From NCBI GenBank assembly GCA_030154265.1, contig JASKKH010000019.1, positions 1-32,448 of the forward strand: a stretch of DNA of 32,448 bases, given 5' to 3'. The notes under the pieces were generated by a model. It was not told where the DNA came from and ran no database searches. It worked only from the letters and a program-made list of their open reading frames with translations. The position numbers and the translations under genes are program-made. Shown piece after piece: positions 1-6,694 of this stretch; the stretch's first letter is position 1; each line of letters opens with the position of its first letter. This DNA comes from Clostridia bacterium (lineage in GTDB: Bacteria; Bacillota; DSM-521; Neomoorellales; Neomoorellaceae).

Positions 1-330
1 CTTTCAGTCCCCTTGTTACCGGGTCAATAGGTGCAACTCACCCCATAAAAGGGACACATTATGATTATATATCCTTTCAGTCCCCTTGTTACCGGGTCAA
101 TAGGTGCAACAGTGTGAGCCGCCATCTTTTGGCGGCTTTTGTATTCTTTCAGTCCCCTTGTTACCGGGTCAATAGGTGCAACTTTTATAATCATCAAATT
201 GTGTTTTAATAGTTTCTTCCTTTCAGTCCCCTTGTTACCGGGTCAATAGGTGCAACGTAAAAAGTGTAAGATGGTTTATAAGTAAATAAATTTCTTTCAG
301 TCCCCTTGTTACCGGGTCAATAGGTGCAAC
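1..330 (-). CRISPR. CRISPR array 1 (partial, 5 repeats seen)
   Basis: Five identical 37-nt repeats lie at 1-37, 74-110, 146-182, 220-256 and 294-330, separated by unique spacers of 36, 35, 37 and 37 nt. The array runs off the left edge of the window. Read on the minus strand, the repeat starts GTTGCACC and ends GGGGACTGAAAG. The GAAAG-type 3' end is usual for type I/III repeats, so I infer leftward transcription with the leader on the right. The type cannot be fixed because no intact cas gene is present. The spacer at 111-145 contains a terminator-like hairpin. Confidence 0.97.
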
Positions 331-518
331 CGACCGTGGGCTATACCGTTAAACTTTTGATATTCCTCATTTTTTTTGCATCCTGCTCCAAGCAAAAAGC
401 AGTCTTTTTTTCGAAAAAGGTATTTCTGCACAAAAACCCCCTTCATTTGCGAAAAAACGAAGCCTCCTTTATAGGCATTTGCCACTTTTAGTAAAAATCC
501 TTCTTTAACCTTACCATC
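331..518 (-). promoter_or_regulatory. Putative leader of CRISPR array 1
   Basis: This is an AT-rich, gene-free stretch on the inferred upstream side of array 1. It contains T- and A-runs, small hairpins around 378-418, and the motif ACAAAAACCCCC at 430-441, which recurs next to the second array. The leader call follows from repeat orientation and position. I did not identify a precise promoter. Confidence 0.55.
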
Positions 519-1002
519 TTAATTATTTTTCCCATGACAATGTAAATTATATGGGCAGCTATTATAGCAATCTCCATTACCAGGGTCAATTTCTTCATAT
601 ATCATACGCATTTTTTCGTCTCGTCCTTCAATAAACCTCTGTCGCAGCTCAATCGTCAATAATATGAATATCTTTCTTTATTACCAAACGCCCATTTTTA
701 AATTCTCCATAAACTATACAACCGAGATTAATTGAAAATTCATATAACGTTTCCATCACCAGGGCGTATCCGGTGGTGGTCAGGCGGTGAAGATCCTTAA
801 CCTCACCAAACTTTAAATCTAGTACCATTGGTTCAGAAAAGGTAAAAGCATCAGCACTGAGGTTAGAACTAAGCCCCAAAAACAAGCCTTCCAGCTTTTG
901 TTCCAGAATAACGGGTACTGCTAAAGCTGCAAGGGAATCTTCCCCTATATTGACACTACCCTTCGACTTCAAAGCCGTCTTCCTGACGGTATCGCGTCGC
1001 TA
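519..1002 (-). pseudogene. Cas4/Csa1-like CRISPR nuclease remnant, frameshifted
   Basis: The main reading frame (649-972, extendable without a stop to about 1002) contains PMVLDLKFGEVKDLHRL and TTGYALVMETLYEF, which resemble the nuclease core of Cas4/Csa1 proteins. That frame stops at TGA 649-651. One base over, the protein continues from about 652 as ELRQRFIEGRDEKMRMIYEE and ends at TAA 519-521 with CYNSCPYNLHC. This C-x3-C-x5-C cysteine cluster matches the iron-sulfur ligands at the C-terminus of the Cas4 family. A single extra base at 651-652 explains the break. The N-terminal half, which would carry the first cysteine, is missing, and the frame closes at TAG 1000-1002 beside array 2. The protein would normally trim or select prespacers during adaptation; here it is very probably non-functional. 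The family call rests on recalled motifs, and no other cas gene is visible. Confidence 0.68.
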
Positions 1003-1017
1003 ATTGATAGTAAGCTT

Positions 1018-1179
1018 GTTTCCGTCCCCTATAGCCGGTCATAAAGTAAACTCTTTTGAATTTGTTTGGCTAATCGTCAAAGCGTTTCCGTCCCCTATAG
1101 CCGGGTCATAAACCACCATGCCGAGGCTAGTAAATGTACGGTTCAGGACGTTTCCGTCCCCTATAGCCGGGTCATAAAC
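1018..1179 (-). CRISPR. CRISPR mini-array 2 (3 repeats, 2 spacers)
   Basis: Repeats lie at 1018-1046 (29 nt, one G deleted and the last base changed), 1084-1113 and 1150-1179 (30 nt, identical). Spacers are 1047-1083 (37 nt) and 1114-1149 (36 nt). On the minus strand the repeat runs from GTTTATGACCCGG to GGGGACGGAAAC. The degenerate left copy is typical of the leader-distal end, agreeing with leftward transcription. The repeat shares TGACCCGG and AGGGGAC-GAAA blocks with array 1, so the two are related but distinct. Confidence 0.9.
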
Positions 1180-1300
1180 CATTTTAAAAACAAATCATGC
1201 CAAGGCTTTAGCAATTTACAATAACCACATTTTGTCGTCAACCTCCAGTAGTACAAAAACCCCCGGACATCGACGACAATTTAATTTTACAGTTCATTAA
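1180..1300 (-). promoter_or_regulatory. Putative leader of CRISPR mini-array 2
   Basis: This is an AT-rich stretch on the leader-proximal side of array 2. It carries a perfect 8-bp inverted repeat, TTGTCGTC at 1232-1239 and GACGACAA at 1272-1279, enclosing ACAAAAACCCCC at 1253-1264. The same 12-mer lies in the array 1 leader at 430-441. The leader role is inferred from position, orientation and the shared motif. I see no gene between 1180 and 1380. Confidence 0.55.
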
Positions 1301-1382
1301 AAATCAGGTCCTTGTTTGTTTTCCTCACTTTTTAACACTTTATCACCTCTAAAGTTTTTCTTTATACTTTAGAATTTCTATT

Positions 1383-1418
1383 AAAAAAGGCTGTTGACCT
1401 GCTACTTTGTCAACAGCC
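1383..1418 (-). terminator. Strong intrinsic terminator (leftward)
   Basis: A perfect 10-bp stem, GGCTGTTGAC (1389-1398) with GTCAACAGCC (1409-1418), has a 10-nt loop. On the minus strand it is followed by six T (1383-1388). It sits downstream of the small gene at 1463-1624. Confidence 0.9.
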
Positions 1419-1419
1419 T

Positions 1420-1441
1420 GAGAGAACCCATGGGTTCTCTC
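1420..1441. repeat. Perfect 22-bp palindrome
   Basis: GAGAGAACCCA (1420-1430) is followed directly by its exact reverse complement (1431-1441). It abuts the terminator at 1383-1418 and lies 21 nt after the stop of the small cysteine-rich gene. It has no T-run of its own, so it may stabilise the mRNA 3' end or bind a dimeric protein. Its function is unknown. Confidence 0.75.
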
Positions 1442-1462
1442 TTCCTTTTAAGGTAATATCTA

Positions 1463-1624
1463 TTATTTAAGTTTAAAGGTCTCACAACAAGTATTTTCCG
1501 ACATACTACATTTTTTATCAGCAACACTTGACCTTACTTTTATGCTCGCTGCTTCACATGAACCCCCATTATTATGATAACACTCTTCTATTTGGCAACT
1601 TACACCTTGAGGAATTGTAATCAT
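1463..1624 (-). CDS. DUF1540-type small cysteine-rich protein
   Basis: A 53-aa reading frame begins MITIPQGVSC and ends ETFKLK. Cysteines at 10, 15, 23, 39, 46 and 47 follow the DUF1540 layout: a V-x-C-x4-C-Y start, a central G-x-C-x-A followed by I-x-V, and a C-x-T-F end. Members are small proteins of unproven function, often suspected to bind metal; function is not established here. The start is uncertain. An AAAGGAG Shine-Dalgarno (around 1625-1631) directly touches the ATG at 1622-1624, leaving no normal spacing, so initiation may use a weaker codon slightly downstream (ATT is codon 4). A palindrome and a strong terminator follow the stop. The gene is divergent from the copA remnant. Confidence 0.72.
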   Translation of the reverse strand: MITIPQGVSCQIEECYHNNGGSCEAASIKVRSSVADKKCSMSENTCCETFKLK

Positions 1625-1724
1625 CTCCTTTCTAAGTTTTTCATTAATTAATTTAACTCATATATAAGCATTTAATACATAAAAGCAATATTTTCAGCAA
1701 GTAATCAAAACGCTAATAGCATAA

Positions 1725-1753
1725 TTTACCTGAATAGGTTATTCTCATAAAAT
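1725..1753 (+). promoter_or_regulatory. Candidate sigma-A promoter of the copA remnant
   Basis: TTTACC (1725-1730) and TAAAAT (1748-1753) are separated by 17 nt. The spacer holds a short inverted repeat, GAATA-GGT-TATTC (1732-1744), that could be an operator. The site lies about 57 nt upstream of the ATG at 1811 in an otherwise empty AT-rich divergent region (1625-1810). Confidence 0.45.
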
Positions 1754-1810
1754 TAATCCTAAATAAAAATACATACATTTAAGGAAAAAGATAGTAAGTG
1801 GAGGTTTAGA

Positions 1811-3624
1811 ATGACAACTAAAAAAAATTAACATTTAAAATCGAAGGTATGAACTGTACTTCATGCGCAGCCAAAATAGAGAAAGGTCTTCAAAAACTGG
1901 AAGGTGTCCAGTCTGCAGGTGTTAATTTTGCCGTTGAAAAAGCAACCGTAGAGTATAACCTTACTGTGGTAGGGCCGGATAAGTTCTTCCAGGTAGTTGA
2001 AGACCTAGGTTATCACGTGGGTAAGGAACGGGTCGAACTCAAAATCAGCGGTATGACCTGCGCTTCCTGTGCTGCCAGGGTGGAGAAAAAGCTCAGCAAT
2101 CTGCCAAGCGTAGTTAGGACCAGTGTCAACTTTGCCATGGAACGGGCCACGGTAGAATTTGACTCCTCTCAAGTATCGGTAAACGATATGCAAAAAGCCG
2201 TTGCTGATATTGGTTATAAAGCAAATCCTGGCGAAAAAAGGTTTGACGAAGATTCCGAAAAGCTGGAGCGGCAGCAGGAAACCCGCCGACAGACTTGCCT
2301 TTTGATACTCTCGGCAGTGCTATCCCTTCCCTTACTAGCATATATGTTCGGAGAGTTATTTAACCTTCCCCTTCCTGCCATATTTGATAATAAAGTATTT
2401 CAGTTCGCCCTGGCCACTCCGATCCAGTTTATCGCCGGGTGGCAGTTTTACCGCGGTGCCTACCAAAATTTGCGTCATGGTACTGCCAACATGGATGTCT
2501 TAATTGCCATGGGTACCTCCGCGGCTTACTTCTACAGTGTGGCTACCACCTTTTTTTATTCCGGGCCACGTCTACTATGAGACATCAGCTTTTATTATTA
2601 CCCTTATTCTACTGGATAGGCTTTTAGAATCCATAGCTAAAGAGGCCGTACCTCAGAAGCCATCAAGAAGCTTATTATGGGTCTTCAGGCCAAAGCAGCA
2701 CGGGTATTGCGAGATGGCCGGGAGATGGACATCCCGGTAGAAGACGTACAGGTTGGCGATATCGTTATCGTCCGGCTTGGAGAAAAGATACCGGTAGATG
2801 GAGAAATTATTGAAGGTTTTTCAACAGTAGATGAATCAATGCTGACCGGTGAAAGTATTCCCGTGGATAAAAAGGTCAGAGATGAAGTCATCGAAGCTAC
2901 CATAAATAAGCAAGGGTCTTTCAAATTCCGGGCCACTAAAGTAGGGTCAGAAACAGCCCTGGCTCAGATCATCAAAATCGTTGAAGAAGCCCAAGGGTCT
3001 AAAGCCCCTATCCAGCGGCTGGCCGACGTCATCTCCGGATATTTTGTTCCCACAGTTGTGGCTATAGCAGTACTCACCTTCTTAATCTGGTATTTTGGGG
3101 CGGCACCCGGCGATCTGGCTCGGGCCCTAATAAATTTCACCGCCGTGTTGGTCATCGCCTGCCCCTGCGCCCTCGGTCTCGCCACTCCTACCTCCATCAT
3201 GGTAGGTACCGGACGGGGAGCAGAAAATGGCATACTAATCAAAGGCAGAGAGCACCTGGAAAAAGCCTACCGCCTACAGAGCATCGTCCTGGATAAGACC
3301 GGAACCATCACCAAGGGACAGCCAGAAGTAACTGATGTAGTACCTCTAAATGAAAATATGGATATAAACGAACTACACCGACTGGTAGCATCACTCGAAC
3401 GCAACTCTGAACACCCTTTAGGTCAGGCTATTGTCGAAAGTGCAAAAGAACGCAAACTTAACCTTGAAGAACCCAAAGACTTTGAGGCTATCCCCAGCCA
3501 CGGCGTGGTTGGATCAAACATTAATCGTCGTACGATGGAAAATATAAAATTAGCAGGTATACATTTTCAAAATGTTGAAAATGTATATGGAAAGATTGTT
3601 AAGCTGATAGTAGCTACTCCATAA
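1811..3624 (+). pseudogene. copA: Copper-exporting P1B ATPase, multiply broken
   Basis: An intact gene would export Cu(I) across the membrane using ATP. The natural start is ATG 1811 with GGAGG at 1800-1804, but this frame stops at 1829-1831 after an A-run (1820-1827) that appears one base short. The next frame then reads TFKIEGMNCTSC. Two HMA domains (GMNCTSC and GMTCASC) and the first membrane segments follow. A second shift at a T-run (2551-2557) leads to TGA at 2578-2580, and a third lies near 2640-2646. Frame 2677-3624 then carries the TGES loop, the [11 protein letters not shown] metal site in the membrane, DKTGT phosphorylation site and SEHP nucleotide-binding motif. After about 3505 the protein decays: part of the N-domain is scrambled and the GDG-x-ND hinge and last two membrane helices are absent. 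Sequencing error could explain the homopolymer shifts but not the missing C-terminus. Confidence 0.9.
3559..3586. repeat. Perfect 12-bp inverted repeat at the copA 3' end
   Basis: ATACATTTTCAA (3559-3570), a 4-nt AATG loop, and TTGAAAATGTAT (3575-3586) form a perfect hairpin inside the degraded 3' part of copA. It could mark a rearrangement endpoint or simply be a decayed coding segment that folds. Confidence 0.7.
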
Positions 3625-3668
3625 TAATATAGGCCCCGCACTTAATAGATGATTTAATCCCAAAAAAG

Positions 3669-3721
3669 TATCCCGTATCACTACAAAAGTGGTACGGGAT
3701 TAACTATTTATGACGCGATTT
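3669..3721. repeat. 53-bp palindromic dispersed repeat, copy A
   Basis: This stretch is identical over 53 nt to 10709-10761. Its left part folds into a 13-bp stem with one G-T pair, ATCCCGTATCACT (3670-3682) against AGTGGTACGGGAT (3688-3700). The remainder, TTAACTATTTATGACGCGATT, is unstructured. Imperfect inverted repeats flank this copy: GGCCCCGCACT near 3631-3641 and AGTGGGGC near 3723-3730. It lies after the copA remnant and resembles a REP- or MITE-like intergenic element. Confidence 0.85.
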
Positions 3722-3772
3722 CAGTGGGGCAGCCCGATATTTAGCACAAAAACTATAACTAGAACTTATTGA

Positions 3773-3808
3773 CAAAAGCGGTTAGGGGGTAAAACCCAAC
3801 CGCTTTTG
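3773..3808 (-). terminator. Intrinsic terminator of cbiK
   Basis: CAAAAGCGGTT (3773-3783) pairs with AACCGCTTTTG (3798-3808), and GGG/CCC extends the stem inside. The T-rich descending arm faces leftward, 18 nt after the cbiK stop. Confidence 0.7.
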
Positions 3809-3825
3809 TTGGTAAAATTTGCTAC

Positions 3826-4674
3826 TCAGTTTTCACCTTGAATAGTGTCTTTTACATGGTCAATATAAATCTGCTGAAAAGCAGGGTTTTCACCCAATCC
3901 ATGGAGATAAGTACTAACTACATAACCTTCTTTTTGTAAGATGGTCTTCCAAGAATCTTCTTCATCACCAGCCATATCATTAATGGCATGGTCTCCAGCA
4001 ACCAACATAAAGGGCATCAAGATTACTTCATTAATATTTTTTGTTTTAAGGTCTTCAATAACATAATCTAAAGTTGGATAACCTTCCACAGTGGCAATGA
4101 AAACCTTACCATTTAAATCCGAATGGTTAATTACACTTTGTAAACATGCATAAGCAGAGTTGGCCGGATGCTCTGAGCCATGACCCATAAAGACTACTGC
4201 CTGTCCCTTATCGAGTTTAGGCAGCTGCTCTTTTATTGCTTCTACTGCAATTTTATAATCCTTCACATGAGTCAAAATAGGTCTACCTAAACTTAGTTTA
4301 TCAAATGACCCTTCAAATTCCTTAACAACTTCTACGATTTCTTCAAATTCTGAACCATTAATAATATGTAAGGGTTGAACGATTACCTCACTAAACCCTT
4401 CTTCTTTCATTTTTTGTAGAGCTTCTTTAGGGTTATCAATTTTTATATTGTCTCTTTCCGCTAATTTTTTAATTATAATCTGTGAAGTAAAAGCCCTGCG
4501 AATTTCATATTCTGGAAAAATTTTGGCAATTTTGTTTTCTACACTTTCAATACAAGCTTTACGGGTATTTTCATAACTGGTTCCAAAACTAACGACCAAA
4601 ATACCTTTTTTCCCTATGGACTGATTTGATGATTGCTTTTTTTGGTCAGAAGGTTGTTGGTCTTGCTGATTCAT
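3826..4674 (-). CDS. cbiK: Sirohydrochlorin cobaltochelatase CbiK
   Basis: CbiK inserts Co2+ into sirohydrochlorin in the anaerobic cobalamin pathway. The 282-aa protein has the N-terminal chelatase signature ILVVSFGTSYENTRKA (25-40). The metal-site residues sit at the family spacing: His165 in FMGHGSEHPAN, Glu197 in VEGYP and His229 in AGDHAINDMAG. These correspond to His145, Glu175 and His207 of Salmonella CbiK as I recall it. The first 20 residues are a Gln/Ser-rich extension with no signal peptide, so the enzyme is probably cytoplasmic. The start is ATG 4674 with GAGAGG upstream. The gene stands alone with its own promoter, a long leader containing a terminator-like hairpin, and a terminator after the stop. 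No other cobalamin gene is in the window. Use in siroheme synthesis or with nickel cannot be excluded. Confidence 0.93.
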   Translation of the reverse strand: MNQQDQQPSDQKKQSSNQSIGKKGILVVSFGTSYENTRKACIESVENKIAKIFPEYEIRRAFTSQIIIKKLAERDNIKIDNPKEALQKMKEEGFSEVIVQPLHIINGSEFEEIVEVVKEFEGSFDKLSLGRPILTHVKDYKIAVEAIKEQLPKLDKGQAVVFMGHGSEHPANSAYACLQSVINHSDLNGKVFIATVEGYPTLDYVIEDLKTKNINEVILMPFMLVAGDHAINDMAGDEEDSWKTILQKEGYVVSTYLHGLGENPAFQQIYIDHVKDTIQGEN

Positions 4675-4732
4675 GATACCATCCTCTCGAAAAATTAACT
4701 CTTACTAAAGAGCTTCTTTTATAGCTCTTATC

Positions 4733-4766
4733 AAAAAATGGATACCCCTTCCGCAGGAATATCCAT
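4733..4766 (-). terminator. Candidate attenuator in the cbiK leader
   Basis: On the minus strand ATGGATA (4760-4766) pairs with TATCCAT (4738-4744), with an inner TTCC-TGC-GGAA stem, followed by a run of six T (4733-4738, the last overlapping the stem base). It lies between the promoter (4833-4861) and the cbiK start at 4674, where a functional terminator would act as a transcription attenuator. Upstream GGGGAA around 4791-4796 could pair with the inner TTCC and form an alternative fold. The ligand or regulator is unknown. Confidence 0.65.
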
Positions 4767-4832
4767 TATAAGACTTAATGCATACGTCTTCCCCTCCGAA
4801 AGAAATAGGCAACACGTACATTTTATATGGTC

Positions 4833-4861
4833 ATTTTAATTTCATTTTTCGACTTTGTCAA
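4833..4861 (-). promoter_or_regulatory. sigma-A promoter of cbiK
   Basis: On the minus strand TTGACA (4856-4861) and TAAAAT (4833-4838) are spaced by 17 nt. It implies an untranslated leader of about 150 nt before cbiK. Confidence 0.8.
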
Positions 4862-4918
4862 TCAATTTTTCAGGTGTCCCTCTTGCTTTTAAATATACCT
4901 TGTGGTATTTATGCTATA

Positions 4919-5842
4919 TTAAACATCAACTGAAAATAAATCTGTACTAAGATAGCGCTCGCCGGAATCAGGTGCAATCGCCATGACCTTTTTCCCTTTC
5001 CCAAAAATACGCCCTACTTTAAGGGCCGCAGAAATAGCTGCACCTGAAGAAATCCCTACTAAAAGACCTTCTTCTCGAGCCAAACGCCGTGAGGTTTCCA
5101 TGGCTTCTTCATCCGTAACAGTTATAATATCATCAATCAAATCTAAACTTAAAACCTTAGGTATAAAGCCAGCTCCTATTCCTTGAATTTTATGAAAGCC
5201 AGGTTGCCCACCGGAAAGTACAGGGGAAGCTGCCGGTTCTACAGCAATTATTCTTATATCAGGTATTTCAACTTTTAAAACCTCGCCTATTCCCGTAATT
5301 GTGCCTCCAGTTCCTACAGCAATAACTAAAGCATCAAGTTCTCCGTCCATCTGTTTTATAATCTCTCTGGCCGTGGTTTGGCGGTGAATTGCTGGATTGG
5401 CCGGGTTTTCAAACTGCTGGGGCATAAAGTAATCCGGGTTTTCATTGACTAATTCCATAGCCTTTTCCACGGAACCTCTCATTCCTAGTTCCCCAGGAGT
5501 TAAAATAATTTCTGCACCATAAGCCGCAAGTAATTTCCTTCTCTCAATACTCATGGTATCTGGCATGACTAGAATTAATCGATAGCCGCGTATAGCTGAA
5601 ATTAAGGCTAGACCAATGCCGGTGTTACCGCTTGTTGGTTCAACAATAGTACCTCCCGGCCTTAAATCACCGTTTGCTTCAGCTTCTTCAATCATATTGA
5701 GGGCCACACGATCCTTAATACTGGCTCCAGGATTAAAATACTCAAGTTTAACATATACATCCGCAGAATCTTCCACTAAACAATTCAGACGAACTACAGG
5801 TGTCTTCCCTATTAATTTCGTTACATCCATAGCTACATCCAT
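4919..5842 (-). CDS. cysK: Cysteine synthase A (O-acetylserine sulfhydrylase)
   Basis: This PLP enzyme makes cysteine from O-acetylserine and sulfide. The 307-aa length is normal. The PLP lysine is Lys43 in NPGASIKDR. The substrate loop TSGNTG is at 70-75, the phosphate-binding GTGGTITG is mid-protein, and SSGAA and [10 protein letters not shown] lie near the C-terminus. The start ATG 5842 has a strong GGGGGAG five bases upstream; a second in-frame ATG lies at codon 5. The gene is monocistronic: the terminator of yunB lies just upstream and the cbiK promoter begins just downstream, at 4861. CysK and the related CysM are hard to separate, but the length and motifs favour CysK. Confidence 0.96.
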   Translation of the reverse strand: MDVAMDVTKLIGKTPVVRLNCLVEDSADVYVKLEYFNPGASIKDRVALNMIEEAEANGDLRPGGTIVEPTSGNTGIGLALISAIRGYRLILVMPDTMSIERRKLLAAYGAEIILTPGELGMRGSVEKAMELVNENPDYFMPQQFENPANPAIHRQTTAREIIKQMDGELDALVIAVGTGGTITGIGEVLKVEIPDIRIIAVEPAASPVLSGGQPGFHKIQGIGAGFIPKVLSLDLIDDIITVTDEEAMETSRRLAREEGLLVGISSGAAISAALKVGRIFGKGKKVMAIAPDSGERYLSTDLFSVDV

Positions 5843-5879
5843 AAATACTCCCCCATTGATATAAAAAAATAATTTAACT

Positions 5880-5915
5880 AAAAAACCACGGCTTCAACTT
5901 TCCAGTATACCGTGG
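5880..5915 (-). terminator. Intrinsic terminator of yunB
   Basis: CCACGG (5886-5891) pairs with CCGTGG (5910-5915) and is followed on the minus strand by about six T (5880-5885). It lies 30 nt after the yunB stop. Confidence 0.8.
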
Positions 5916-5944
5916 CTAGTTTAAAAAGTCTTTATTTTAAACAC

Positions 5945-6628
5945 TCAAAATTGTGGTAACCGTAAAATACCTTTTAATAATTCCGAACTCAGGGAAACAT
6001 AGGTTTCGGGCACAGGTCCAACTATAATTGCCTCTGCTACAGGAATAATGGAAACTACCTTTACCTTTTCTATACTAAAGGGAGCTATTACCTCAACCTC
6101 GCTCTCTGCCTGAAGGTAAATACGGTGACGCGTCTGGTTTATCCCTACAGATTCAAAAGTATCCCCTACATTAACATCTATTGTACCCATAGGTACGAAT
6201 CTAAGGGGTACTGGTGGCCCATAAGCGGCCAATAGTTTTATCCCCAGTAACTGCCCCAGAGGCACGTGATAGGTTTTACCTTTTAGCTGGGAAAGACGCT
6301 CCTGAATAGCTAATTGAGCCTTGGCTTGGAGGCGGCTAATTTCCAGAGCATCAGCTTGCATAAATACAACCTTACCACCTTGAGTAGTACCAGGCTCAAG
6401 TAAACTATTATAATCTATTTCATCACCTACTTTATCTAAAACCGCCTGTTGCATGGCCTCGGTAGCCACCCAACGAGCCTGAGCCACAGCTACTTCTTCT
6501 ATAACAGGTCCTAAGCGCCATTCTATCAATAACAAAAACAATCCACAGAACAATACCACTAAAGCTATGGCTCCCCACGGCCGCTGTCCTGGGCGCCGCC
6601 ACCGCCGTCGCAAGGCAATCACCCCCAT
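5945..6628 (-). CDS. yunB: Sporulation protein YunB
   Basis: The 227-aa protein has a basic N-terminus (RRRWRRPGQRP), a single membrane segment at about 18-36 (IALVVLFCGLFLLLI) and an extracytoplasmic domain. The domain carries YunB-type features such as the PLGQLLG and GPPVPLRFVPMG region. YunB is a sporulation protein of the mother-cell programme in Bacillus and its mechanism is not well defined. It marks the host as an endospore former or a descendant of one. The listed start is ATG 6628. An alternative TTG at 6611-6613 (codon 6) is better placed behind the GGGGGTGAT Shine-Dalgarno, which overlaps the first codons. A terminator follows. It shares strand with tyrS upstream, 66 nt away. Confidence 0.87.
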   Translation of the reverse strand: MGVIALRRRWRRPGQRPWGAIALVVLFCGLFLLLIEWRLGPVIEEVAVAQARWVATEAMQQAVLDKVGDEIDYNSLLEPGTTQGGKVVFMQADALEISRLQAKAQLAIQERLSQLKGKTYHVPLGQLLGIKLLAAYGPPVPLRFVPMGTIDVNVGDTFESVGINQTRHRIYLQAESEVEVIAPFSIEKVKVVSIIPVAEAIIVGPVPETYVSLSSELLKGILRLPQF

Positions 6629-6694
6629 ATAGAAGTATACTCAGGGGGCGGTTAAAAAGTGAAATATATTTCTCTGGAATACCTATTTATTTGT

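Noticed and set aside
331-455. A possible small leftward frame (MKGVFVQKYLF...) in the array 1 leader, running into the CRISPR repeat
   Set aside because: It terminates inside a repeat, has low-complexity composition and lies in the leader; no Shine-Dalgarno stands out.
1018-1046. Array 2 as an ordinary short direct repeat
   Set aside because: Three copies with regular 36-37-nt unique spacers, a degenerate distal copy and a GAAAC-type end on the minus strand fit a CRISPR array much better.
1849-2580. A free-standing 243-aa two-HMA-domain protein
   Set aside because: It continues into copA membrane helices in other frames, so it is a fragment of the broken ATPase rather than a separate copper chaperone.
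4675-4918. A cobalamin riboswitch upstream of cbiK
   Set aside because: I could not find the conserved B12-box (GCCACTG) or the other core elements. Only an attenuator-like hairpin is supported.
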